From Drosophila miranda (lineage: Eukaryota; Arthropoda; Insecta; Diptera; Drosophilidae), in assembly GCF_003369915.1 (NCBI RefSeq), contig NC_046676.1, positions 24,800,001 through 24,864,000 of the forward strand: a stretch of 64,000 nucleotides of DNA. The letters run 5' to 3'. Each line of letters starts with the position of its first letter. The first letter of the stretch is position 1. This document shows, piece by piece, positions 32,024 through 44,000 of this stretch. The notes below the pieces were generated by a model. It did no database searches. It worked only from the letters and a program-made list of their open reading frames with translations, and was not told the DNA's origin. Made by a program: the position numbers and the translations under genes.

Positions 32024-35000
32024 GTAAGTTTGTTTGTAAAATTTAACCCGTTCTTTTCATACATTCACACATTCTCATGTTCGTACACATATTCATGTAC
32101 ATACACCAATATGCAGAGCAGCTGTATTTGCAAATTGGAGAGTTATTGATAAAGCTTATCTCTCTGGCCTAGCAGCAACGGTATAAGATATCATAAATTA
32201 TGGAATGCAAGCCAGGGAACCAGAGAATGGGGTTCCTTATCTTATAGCCCTCTAACCAAATAGCACCCAGTCAATTATATGTGCCTACATTTGAATGCAA
32301 GTTGTAGTTGTCCGTTAGGATTCGCCGAGTGCAAAGGAACATGAAAAACGTTTTAGATCTGGCCCCCTACCCAACCAACGTTTCGTAAGGGTGCAACAAA
32401 CTTTAGCTTCTTTGATTTTTCTTTTAGCACCGGCTGCACTTTACTTGTTTGTTGGCTGTCTATCGCTTTTGTTTTAATCACATTAAACAAAACGCCTGGC
32501 ACGCGACGCATGACGAAAACGGTGGCGACGTCGTCTGCAACCAGAACCAGGCATACCCATGCATACCACACCCCAGCCCCAAGCAGCCCCATCACTGACC
32601 TACAAAGAGTACATTGCACGCCGTCTGCTCTGCCCTGAAACTATGTACATTTAGGGGTGGGTTTACACTTTTTTCCAGAGCTGCGAATCTTATTTGTCAG
32701 GGAAACGCTCAATTTGATGAGACCGAGAAGTACACCCAACAGTGATTCAAAAATTGGACTCCTTCCCGTTGAAATGTCGAATACTCTTTGCAGCTGAATA
32801 ATTGTATGTCCTTCAGAATTTGCAGGAAAGAGTCTCAATAGGCCCCACCAGCAGTATCACCAGCCGCCGCCGTCACTCAGACGAGAGTTCAATGTCATTG
32901 GCGTGGGGTAAGGCAGGACAGGAGACTGCCAGTCTATTGTTGAGCCTATTATCCCCTCTGTTCACACAGATACAAATACACGTATACACGTACAAATCAC
33001 GGCCAGAGCATAAAAAGGTGTATACATATGTACATGCATATCGAGTGCTGCTGGAATGACACATGAATAGATCGTATGGAAGGGGGGAGGGCCGCGAGTA
33101 CCGCCTGACCGGGAGAGCTTTTGTCAGCCTTGCGGGCGGCCATTTGTCAGCCAAATGTGGTTTTTGCCGTGCATGTTTTGTGGACTGCATCATTCATTCC
33201 CCCACATTGAAGTTTGATTGGCACGTAGCTGTAACGATTATATTTACTCTCTCTCGTTGATTCTCTGATTTATGCGGGATACTTCGTTGTGCAAGCTGGA
33301 ACTGAATTGTGAAAGCACAGTAGAGACTCGGCCGCAAGGGACTTAAAGAGTCCCTCCTCTCCATAATGATATTTGGATCGTGTCCTCACTTTAACTGCAA
33401 TTTACTCATGCTGTGAGACGGTTGGCCTTTTGCTTCCTCAATTCAACTCGGAGCATGTGGGGGGTGGGAGGATGGATGACTCACTCACGGCTCGTGTTTG
33501 AGTTGGTTTACATCATTCTTGTTGTTGTCACATGCGTTTGGGTGTATAAGTGTATGCAAAGTGCCGAACCCAACACCGTTGTTGTCATTGAGTGGCGTTG
33601 CTGTCGCGGCTTCACTTTGCATTGCTCTCCTCTCTCCCCTTCTCTCCTCTCCACTCATCGCCATGTGTTTGCGTTAGTTATTTAAGCATTGTGCGACGGG
33701 GCTGAAAACCGCATTTTAATAAACCTCATCCCCAGCAACAGCAGCGGCAGCAGCAGCAGCAACAACTACTACTACAACAAGTGCAACAATGCAATTTTGA
33801 TCTGACTTTGTGTTTTGTTATATACCCTTGCAAAGGGTACTACTATTTAAGCAGACATTTTTTCGGAAGAGGAAAACCAATACAGCTGCAATAGAAACGA
33901 TCGATCTGAAAAAGTATCTAACGCTGCGGCGTCCAAAGAATAGTTTCTCTTGTTTTTGTAAGTGAATATGTTCCTTACGTCATTACACTCTTGCCAAGAG
34001 AGGGGCTTACTAAAGAGCTGAAGGCAGGTAGATACAGAGGTAGGTGCAAATATAAAGAGCGAGATGCCCGGAGAAACGCTTAGATCAGAAGTAATTCAAA
34101 ACGCAGTGTGTCTAAAGATTTGTGTGTCACATAACATATATGTTATGTATGCAAGCGACCCAAGGTTGTCGGAAGGTTGATGCTCCCTGAGTCCGACTCA
34201 GACACATATACACACTTCGAAATAGGTATCTGGTAATCAGAAAGAATCCATGAAACAGACATTCACCCGAATTCGGAATCACTTGCAGATTTATTTCCGT
34301 TTGATCCCCATTGTTTGCCACTCTTTTCGAATACTTTACTCACCAAAATGTTTCTGCGTCAAAATCTACCTTGTATACTGTACATCTACGCGATCTCTCA
34401 CAAATGGTAAACAAAATCTCTAAAATTATTTGGCATAAGAAATGGTGTGTGGAGCGTGTTGTCTCTGCGTTTTCGGCTCTGGAAGTGCTTTACACTGCGA
34501 TCACATACGAGTATTATAATCATGTGGCGTAGCTCTTGGAATTTCAATGAAATGCTGACCAGTCCCACACCCCGTCCATCCCCCTCCACCTGTGCCATGA
34601 GCCATGATGATCAAGAGCCACACAACTTGCTGCACGACTTGCAATTTAAATGTAAATGTTAATTGTTAGTCCAACGGTTTTGGCTGTGTAATTGGAACTT
34701 GAGGCAGCCAAAGCTAAATCGGCAGAAGAAACAAAAGAAATTGAAAGCGAAAGTCTGTGCATACTCGTACATACATACATATGTACCTATATAAATCCGA
34801 ATAAATAAATGTACATATATGGTGTGGATTATATTCACCAAGAATCGCTCAGAACAGAGACCACACCGCATGAATCACTGTGAAATTAACATTTCCATCT
34901 CAGACTCTGATTCAGAGAGCTGTTTGCTTGACCAAATGAAGTGAAAGGAAACTTTAGATTAGATATGGACCATAGAATAAATATATGTATGTACATATAT

Positions 35001-37657
35001 GTACATATGTATGTATACGTCTTGTAAGATGAATCACAATAAAATGCAGAATGAAAGATACATATAGGACAGACATAGTACAGGGTCTTAATTTTCGGTG
35101 GTTCCCCCGAAACTAGTGGTTCAACGTAGCATATCTAATTTTGAAATCATTCATAAAAACCGAAATGTAAACACCAAAGAAACTTTTGCGGAAATTGCCG
35201 AGTAAACAAAATGATATGCCAAAAGAAGGAAAAGCTAAAGAAGAGAAGAAAACACAATGAAAAACATCAAAAAATTGCCATCGTTAAGAGAACCTGGGAG
35301 TTGACTAAACTGTCTCTTAAGCGTTGTTGCCACACATTTGATTATGCTTTTTCGCCATGCTCTGCTTTGGTTTGGTTTGTCTTGGTTTGGATCGTATCGG
35401 ATTGGGTGGACACCTTGTGGCTGATATGGGGGGGAAAGGGGGAACTTACGCAACGTTTGCGGTGTCTGGATATTGTCTTACAGCGTAGTATTTCCAATAG
35501 GCGTGTTAAGCATTTAACACACAATATTTGACTTACATAATGGATATACATTTTGGACAGTCCCGTCCAATGGCAATTTGTCGGCTTTTGTGTGTGCGTG
35601 TGCCGCGAATGGAATGCCGTGAAGAACGGAATGGTGATGATTCCCGCGATTTAATTCAATTTGATTCGATGTCCATCCCTCCCGCTTGAGATCGGGGGAA
35701 CATAACAGACACACACGCCCTTGTTTATACGGACATTTGGGGCAATTAACTTGATGACAGTTTATTGGGGCAATCCAGAGCATGCTCGGATGGGGATGGG
35801 GATGGGAATGAGAATGGGGATGAAGACCCGGAAGGCACACCTCGAAAACGTTAATTGAATGTGTGCCAAATTGTAACGCAAGGAGGAGCGGAGGAGCAGG
35901 AGCTAGACCGGACCTCAAATTATTACATTTTTTATGGCAACGTTTAGGAGTGGAGTGACTCATGCTCGAACATACTATCAGCAGAGAAATACCTCAAGAC
36001 AAATCGAATCAATCGTTTTGCTGTCATTGAACCTTTCCTATCGAATATTATTGGAACACACATATGTATGTATGTACATACATATGTATGTATATACTAT
36101 ATGTTGGATGGAACAATTGATCAGAATGATTAGCGGATCTTAATCTTAAACGGTTACGACTATACACATAGAATATGACCATTCACATTTGTGTGCAACC
36201 AGACCCCAGAACCACCACCGAGCCAAAAAGCAATGCCCGCCGCGATAAAGATAAGATAGAGAAACTGTAGAAATACCTGGGGTATAATACCTTTAATTTC
36301 CAGCGAACTCGCACACGCCCATGAGTCATGAATCGTTTGAGTTAATATTTGATCAAGTTTGAGTGTTTTTCGATACCCAAAAATCTTCCATAAGGAAATC
36401 CATAGAGGGAATGCCTCTACCCTCTGCCAAGTGGAGTCATCAAGCATATGTAACTGTACTGTGGATATCATAATCAAACATGCAAACTTCCCGACTGAAC
36501 GGGTTATGCCCAATTTAAATGAGTAAAACGACTTAATTTGTTCTTCGTTTGAAATGAAATCATTCCCTAGCTCCCTAGTATCCCTAGATACTGTATATAC
36601 GGACAACGGTTTCTCCGGGTACTGGGGGCCATTTTCCAGACACAGTAGCGTCAGCAGCTGTTCAATTAAGCGGCAATCCGACTGGGTGAATCAATCGCAA
36701 TGAATCATACGCAGACCCCTGTGCTGTGCATCGGGGATCGCTCTGAGAGTGGACAGTAGTTAGGGAATGGCCACTGGCCAGGTTTGCACTGGACCTGTCC
36801 CACTGTGCCACTTTAATGAGTCGAGACTACAAAATATTTCGCACGTTTCTACTCACACTCACACTCACGCACAAGGCTAAGCTTACGGTTAAGCGTTTTT
36901 TGCTGCTGCTTTTTCTGCGTCTCTTTCTTATTCTCTCATTCCCCATCTGGCATCTGGAGGAGATCATCGGTTTACAACGTTGATGACAGGTGCTGGGGAT
37001 GCAAGCGCAGTTTCTCTTTGTCTGTCTGTCTTCTGTCTGTCTCTCTCCCAGTCTTGCGTGTATGCGCTTGGCTCTATCTGTGTTGCTGTCTTGCGTGTGT
37101 GCATTTGTCACTGGCTTTGTTGGTGGTGCCTGCGGTTTTGCATATCGCAAAACTTGATCGGTTAATTGTGACGTCACAGCTGGCTGTCCTCAGCGACAGC
37201 TAATTTTATAATTGTACCCACACGCTCTCTTCGCTCTCTCTCGTCGTCGTCTTCGTTAAACTCACAGTTATAACGCGGTACACTCGTTCTCAGGCTTGTC
37301 GTGAGTGCGCTCTCTGTGTATACAACACCCTGTACTGACGCACACAATGGAAAAAAGTGTCCTCTCCCTCTCTCTGGCTTTGCTTGGGGCCCAAAGTTGG
37401 GGCATCGCATGCGCAGCCGTTGAAGTTCTTCATTTCGAATACGAGCCGCGAGCGGAGAGCAACGCGTGTTTCACTCATAATAAAAGAATTACTTTTGTTT
37501 TTGTCGTTTGTGTGTGCGAAAACCCGAAAATAAAAATAAATCAAAAAAACCAAAAAAGCAACAGTGAAAACTTATTATCAAAATGTAAATAAAAGCATAA
37601 ACGCTGATAAAGTTTATCAACAAAAAATAACGATTTAGATTCGATTGGAACTGGAAT
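32024..37657. other. Vrp1 first intron, left part
   Basis: Noncoding, with many ATGTACATA-type simple stretches (34980-35015, 36060-36100) and a CAG/CAA run at 33735-33790. No nested gene is supported before the fibrinogen-domain genes. A 148-codon minus-strand frame at 36160-36606 has balanced composition but no match I recognise. Confidence 0.5.
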
Positions 37658-38664
37658 TCAACTGAAATTGAGGCTCTGCCTGCTGTGCCTATGCCTTTGT
37701 ATGCTATTAGAGCACTTAGGCCGTATCATCATCTGACTGACCTTATAGCCATAGTCGTAGCCCAGCCAGGTCATCCAGCAGATGCCGCGGCCCGAGAGCT
37801 TCGCCTCGTACCTGCCCCCATCCACGTACTGTCCGTTCAGGTTGCTGAAACCCAATAGAACCGATGGAAATTAGTCTCCAAAGAAGTGTTTAGACAGAGC
37901 TCCTCCCTCACCTGAATTGACAATCGTCGTACCACCAGGCCCCCACGTAGGTCATGGCACACCCGTGGCCCAGAACATCGTGGTCGAAGGTGGAGAACGG
38001 CATCCCCCTGTGGTAGCTCAACGAATCTCCGGCATCCCCCGAGTACCTGCCCAGAACCGCAAGCGGATACGAGGCGGAGCCATTGCCAATCACAAAGTCT
38101 TCGTACCTCGCGTAGCGGGTACCGCCATAGAAGTCCTCCAGGTGTACGAGCAGCTCGTAGGGCTCGGCCGTCGTCAGGAAGTGCAGTCGCTCCAGACCCA
38201 TGAAGAACTCTCCGCTGAAGTCGCCAAAGCCCTGGGCATACTCCTCCCAACTGCGATAGAAGTTCTCACTGCCGTCCTGGCGCCGCTGGATCACTGTCCA
38301 GCCCGATCCCGCCACCCGAGTGTCGCAGAAGACGGGAAAGGGCTCCAGTCCGGGAACTTCTATGGTGTGGACCCCGTCCGTGTTAGTGGAGGCAGCCAGG
38401 CAGGATGACGGATAGGCCACAGCTGACAGCAGAGGAGAGATCAATGCATGAATTCCTGTAAATGAAGCCTTTCTACTCACTCTCCTGAGTCATATTCTGT
38501 GCGACTACCGCTCCATAGATCTGTTTGAGCTCCTCAATTTGAGATCTTACGCTGGCAAGCACTGCCTCTGTTTTCTCGTAAGCAACTGCGAAATTACTCC
38601 GACTGCCATCGGAATGGTGGAAGTAAAAACTCAATATTGAAATGGAAATCCAGTATAGCTCCAT
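37658..38664 (-). CDS. Secreted fibrinogen-domain (FReD) protein 1
   Basis: Three exons, complement(38481..38664, 37912..38422, 37658..37844), 293 aa, phases 1 and 2. A signal peptide (MELYWISISILSFYFHHSDG) is followed by a short helix (about 30-60) and a fibrinogen-related C-terminal domain (about 70-270). Markers are a first Cys (SSCLAA), [63 protein letters not shown] and MMIRPK. Such insect proteins act as secreted lectin-like immune or developmental factors. The usual Asp-rich calcium loop reads FDHDVLGHGC, so calcium binding is probably lost. It ends with an extra basic tail after MMIRP. It is nested antisense in Vrp1 intron 1, beside its paralog. Confidence 0.9.
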
Positions 38665-39078
38665 GATTCTGTCCTCTCTGACTCGATTCTATCAATCTAT
38701 TAGACTGGAGAGATAGATTTTCTATAACATTTACAAAACGATTTTCAATCGTTTGCCTTATCAATTCATTCCGATTCGTAGGTCAAGTTTCCCTCGCTCG
38801 GGGCGATAATCTATCAGGAAGTTGGTGAAACTACCTATATACTAGACCATGATTTCAATGATATGTACTATATAAGAATCTGATTTATATTCTCAGCCAA
38901 TTCGCCTGGTGATTCGATGATGATTCAATGAAAACACATTTCGCATATTAATCGAGTACATGCAAATTGTTTACGACTCTCCGTTCCACACTGACTGATC
39001 TTCAAGCCATTATGAAAATAAAATATTTTATTCATTGAGAACCCGCTCCTCCTCTTCCTCCGCTGTCTCTCGCGTGAG

Positions 39079-40110
39079 TCATGGCTTTGGAATATTTCGG
39101 CACTTGGGTCTTATCATCATTTGGGTTACCTTATAGCCGTAGTTGTGGCCACGCCACGAGCGCCAGCACATGCCCCGGGCGAACATTTTCTCCTCGTACT
39201 TGCCGCCCTGGATATATTGGCCATTTAGATTGCTTCAGAGATCATAAATATATACTCGCATGAGATGATTATACTATAAGTGCACTTCAGATAAAAGAAA
39301 AACGTACCTATCGAGGCAGGCATTGTACCACCATCCCCCCAGATAGTAGAAGGCGCAGTTCTTGGTGAACTCCCGATCGTTGTCGCGATCATATGTGGAG
39401 AACTTCATCTTGCGGTGCGATCGAAGGGAGTCTCCGGCCGTGCCCGTGTATCTGCCCAGAGCATTCATCGCATACGCATCCTCCTCTGTGCCGAGGGCAA
39501 ACTCGTCGAATCTCGCGTGCCTCCGCTCCCCATCAAAATCCTCCAGGTGGACGTAGAGCTCGAAAGGTTCGAGGGCCGTCAGGGCGCGCACCTTCTCCAG
39601 TCCCAGAAAGAACTCTCCCTCGAGGTCCCCAAAGCCCTGCTTGTACTCCTCCCAGTTCCGGAAGAAGTTTAGGCTCCCGTTGGTGCGTCGCTGTATCACT
39701 GTCCACCCAGGTCCTGCCAATTGAGACTCGCAGAACACGGGAAAGGGACTCAGTCCCGGGACCTCTATGGTGTACAAACCGTTTTGGTCGATTGCTGCCG
39801 TCAGGCAGGATGTGGGAAGCAGCAGGTTGATGCTTTTCTGGGCTCTATTCGTGTGCTGTTGCAGTTCTTCCTTCAATCTGTAGAATAGCTGTGGTTCATT
39901 CTTCAGTGTAGCATTATTCTGTGAAAGCATACCTGGAGAGCAACGTATCTGCGTTCTCATAGATGGCCTCCAATTGTTCTACCAAATCCAACGACTGTTG
40001 GGAATGCCTATTCATTAAAGTTTTACTTTTTCTTTTGTTTGTGGACTTACCTCCGAGAGACGGAGACGAACGGCCAGGAAGCAGAGTGCGCACCAAATGG
40101 GGAAGTTCAT
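39079..40110 (-). CDS. Secreted fibrinogen-domain (FReD) protein 2
   Basis: Four exons, complement(40051..40110, 39933..39994, 39308..39877, 39079..39232), 281 aa; the junctions are phase 0, 2 and 2. Exon 1 is a signal peptide ([20 protein letters not shown]). A heptad-like helix (about 22-55) probably oligomerises the protein. The FReD domain (about 65-275) shows [68 protein letters not shown] and MMIRPKC. Unlike its neighbour it keeps the DxDND calcium loop and the [10 protein letters not shown] signature. The last two introns sit at homologous positions in both genes (same residue, same phase at the SNLNG junction). AATAAA occurs on the minus strand at 39032-39027. Confidence 0.9.
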
Positions 40111-41031
40111 AGTGGAATTAAATATTGAATCGGAATTTCCAGAGAATCTATTCAAATTGATTGAGAATTCCTATTTACAGAACATTTTATGGAAATCACA
40201 TGAAGAAACGGGGATTCATTCGCCCCCCGTCTTATCAGTCGAGCTATGGAAATGCCGTGATTATAATTTTCTGATAACTGTTGCTATTCGATTTCGCCTT
40301 CTGCTCGTATTCTCTGTAGGAGAGAGCCATAAATATGATGGAAATATATTAAGAGAGCATCGCGACAACACCCATACGCGTATTGCAAGATCTGCACAGA
40401 TCACGTGGGATGGCCTCCGGCTGAAGGAGATGTGGGATGTCTGCCCGGTCCAGTTCCTGTCAAACTCTGCAGCTTTACGCGCCGCTTGAGCTTGAAATTT
40501 CTTATGTTGGTTAATACCCTTCCCAGTCCCAGAGAGTACATCAAATCTTTGATATATAAAATCTATGGACTGCTCCGTTCGCATCCGTAGAGCACTGCAG
40601 GCTTCGGTGCGTGGGAATGCTGCTGCTCGCCGTCGCTGGCTGCTGGCTATCGAGGCGTCAATCTCGAGAAAAGACAAAACAAAACACGACATAAATAATA
40701 AGTATAGAAATTGTATTATTAAATCTCTGTGGTGGAGCATGTCTGCGTCTGTTTGTGAGTATGTTTGCGGCGTGTGGGTGGCGACAGCGGTCTCCGCGGT
40801 ACCTCCGCTTTGAAAGTCTCTCGACGCAGAGCAGAGCCAGTCTTTAGCCAATGCCCCTACGAGGCAGACGCAGAGATTGTGGCCAGAAGAGAAGACCTGA
40901 TCAAAAGCGAGAATGAGACTAAAGAAAAGCGCTAACAAAAAAGTAGAATTGCTCTAAACATAAATCAAGAATATGTAGCTCTAAAAGAGCAACAAAATTA
41001 ACCCCAAAAATCGTTATATTTGGAATTGCAG
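40111..41031. other. Vrp1 intron 1, right part, and FReD2 5' flank
   Basis: A long minus-strand open frame here (40261-40938) begins with TTG and has no domain, so I treat it as chance. The stretch ends in the acceptor TTGGAATTGCAG before the Vrp1 ATG. Confidence 0.5.
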
Positions 41032-44000
41032 ATGGCCATACCGCCACCACCGGGACCACCGCCACCGCCAGGGCCCCCGCCGCCCCCGGCCATGGGCGGC
41101 TTGAAGCTGGGCGGCGGTGGAGGCAAAGGTGGTGCAGATCCCCGCTCTGCCCTCCTCAGCTCCATCCAGAAGGGCACCAAGCTCCGTAAGACGAACACCG
41201 TGGACAAGAGCGGACCGGCGATATCGGGGAAAGTATGTGGAGCAGATGCCGCAGCAGGAGCGGGAGTTGGAGGCGCCAAGCGCACCCTCAATAACAACAC
41301 CAGCACCAGCAACAACAACAACAACTGCAGTAGTAGCAGCAGCAGCAGCAACGGCCTTGGCAATGGAGCCCCCAAATTGGGGGGCCTGTTCGAAGGCTAC
41401 TCGCAAATGCCGAAGCTGAAGCCCGTGAATGGCTATCGCAGTAGGTTCACAAATGTTAATTCAAATTATGTATTTCGTTGCTCACTTGTTTTCCGCTTTC
41501 CGCCAACGCACACGCACCCGCAGCCGGAGCAGCAGCAGCAGCGACTCCACAACCACCAGCCGGAGTAGCAGCGGCCGCAATAGCACAGCAGCAGCAACGA
41601 AGCCATAGCCCCCCCACAGCCGTCACTGCCGCTGCCGCATCCAGCAACGGACCCATGGACTTCAATACAGAGCTGGCCATGCACCTAACATTGAAGCGCC
41701 AGAAGGCGCAGCAGAAGCAGCAACAATCGCCGCAAGCACCCAGCGGCACCCAGCATATCAATGCCACAGAAGCAAATCTGAAAACAAATCGGGGACCTCC
41801 ACCGCAACCGCCAAAGGTGAGGGCAAGGCAGCCATGTACGGATGGACCCACAGACGGCAGAGTGTTTAAATATAGATCTCACCATATTAATGAAAATAAT
41901 TAGGGAGGAGGAGTGGGATAGATGCTAAGAGTGGAAACACGAATGCTGTTCAAAGTACTTCTATAGAAGAGAGCGTTATTTGTGAGAGAGGAACGATTGA
42001 TCTTTGGAAAACAATAGAAAGCCTGTATAGGAATCAGTAGAAGTTCAGAAATAGAAATAGAAATAGAAAGCCTGTATAGGAATCAGTAGAAATTCAGGAG
42101 CATTGACATGTGAATATTCTCTAGCTAGAATTCGTATTAGAAGAGCTCCCAAGAAAAATAATAATATCTAATCCATCTGTTGTTCTCTACCGCCATCACA
42201 GCAAACCAACTCAAGTGATTCGATATTGGAGCGCATGAATATCGCACCCCGCGCTGCCCTGCCACCAGCTGCCGCCGTCAAAGCTGCCTCGCCCACGCTC
42301 TCGGAGAGCGGCAGCAACAGCAGTGGCAGCGTCAAGAGCAAGGCGGCCAATCTGAAGTAAGTTTATGCTTGGATCCACCAGCAGTCCGGCACCTCCAACA
42401 TTTGATACTCTTTTGTTTTTTTTTTATTTTTGAAACTTTTGTTAAAATTCCACATTTTCTTTCTTTATTTTCGGGTGGATTTCTTTGCCGGGCATTCGTG
42501 GTTATCTTCCTATCCCACCCGCCCAACCAACCACTCACCCAAACCACACCACACACCCATCACAAATACAAACTACAAACGACGCTATCCATGGTATCCA
42601 CAGTATCTCGTTAGGGAATAGTTTTGTAAATAGTTCGATGGCAAAAACCACTGCGAGTGCTTCCACGACGTCGCTGAACTCGAGCAGAACGTCCTCGGCA
42701 GGATCGCTACGCAACCTGGCGCCCAATAAGTCAACGTTGTTCGGTGGTGCTGGTTCTTCTATTGGTGGTGGTGGTTCACAGCAGACATCGCCTCCATCAA
42801 CGGCCACGCCCACACCGTTGCCATCTCAAGCGCAGTCCCATACGCAAACACAGATTCAGTCACAGCAGCAGAAGCCGGCCATCAGCTTTGGCAAGCCGAA
42901 CTTTGCTCCAAAGCCGCCGGGGCTCCAGCAGTTGATTCTGGGTAACGGGCAGCAGCGTCCGGCGGTGACGCGGCACCACAGCATGAAGTCGCCCAGGTAT
43001 AGAGTACATTACAGTGCAGTAAACCCTAGCTAAGTATGCACACCGCTTGCTTCAGTCACCCCACGATCCAGTCAGTCAATCCATTGATATAGTTTGGGTT
43101 TTGCTTTTGCTTATCTTTATGGCTTTCGATTTGCATTGATTTCTGGCTATAGCCCCGACTATTACCCTAAGCGCTACTAATATGGGTCTCTGCCTCCTCC
43201 ACAGATCTCCGCCAGCGTCTGGGCCTATGCTGCCCCCACCCTCCAGCATTTTGGGACGATGCGGGCTCCGCTCCAGCTGCAGGGCAGCGACGGAAGCGTC
43301 GCCAGCATGCGCTGTGCCCCCAATCCACCAAAGTGTGAGTACCTCAAAGAAAATCGCCATGATGAGAGAATGGAATGACGTCTCTCCTCCTCCTCCTCCT
43401 TCCTGTAGCACGACCATCGGTGAAGCCTCCACCTCCGCCAACACCGGCGCGGAGCTTCTCCAACAGCAATCTGAGCAACATCGGAGCTGGATCATCTGCA
43501 GCGCCGTTAAGTGCCGTCAACACGGCCCTGGTGCAGAGTGCGGCGACTACGACTCAGGCCCCTTCGACTCCCATTACCCAACCGCCCTCCACTTCGAGCA
43601 GCAGTAGCAGCGTGGCCGCCCTGCGTGACCAGTTCCGTGCGGTTGGCATCGGGAACGGTATGAATGGTATGAACGGTGGGAATGGGAATTCCTCGCCACC
43701 GCTGCCGCCGCTGCCTACTCCAGCATCAGTTTCGTCGGCCTCATCATCGACTACGGCCAGCCCCAAGTCTTCGACCGTCCGGCCGATCATATTGAATGGG
43801 GGACCCATCATCCATCCACCAGCCCCGCCGCCGCACCGCAGCTGTCCGCCTCCACCGCCGCCGCAGCGACAATCGAGCACTGTGAGTAGCCAATTAGCCA
43901 GAGTAGCAGTATCAGTACCAGCAACACAACAACAACAGGTTGTCCCAAATGGCAAAGGTGACAATTGGGTGGCCTCCACCACGCAGAACAGACTTGGAAC

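Noticed and set aside
35514-35963. 149-codon minus-strand frame with a His/Pro run
   Set aside because: The run is a translated GGGATG-type simple repeat; flanks have no domain.
36160-36606. 148-codon minus-strand frame in the Vrp1 intron, with hydrophobic segments, possibly chemoreceptor-like
   Set aside because: No conserved chemoreceptor C-terminal motif or exon partners are visible; the length is within chance for this window.
40261-40938. 225-codon minus-strand open frame upstream of FReD2
   Set aside because: It begins with TTG, has no domain or signal logic, and its composition matches other chance frames; no acceptor or donor ties it to FReD2.
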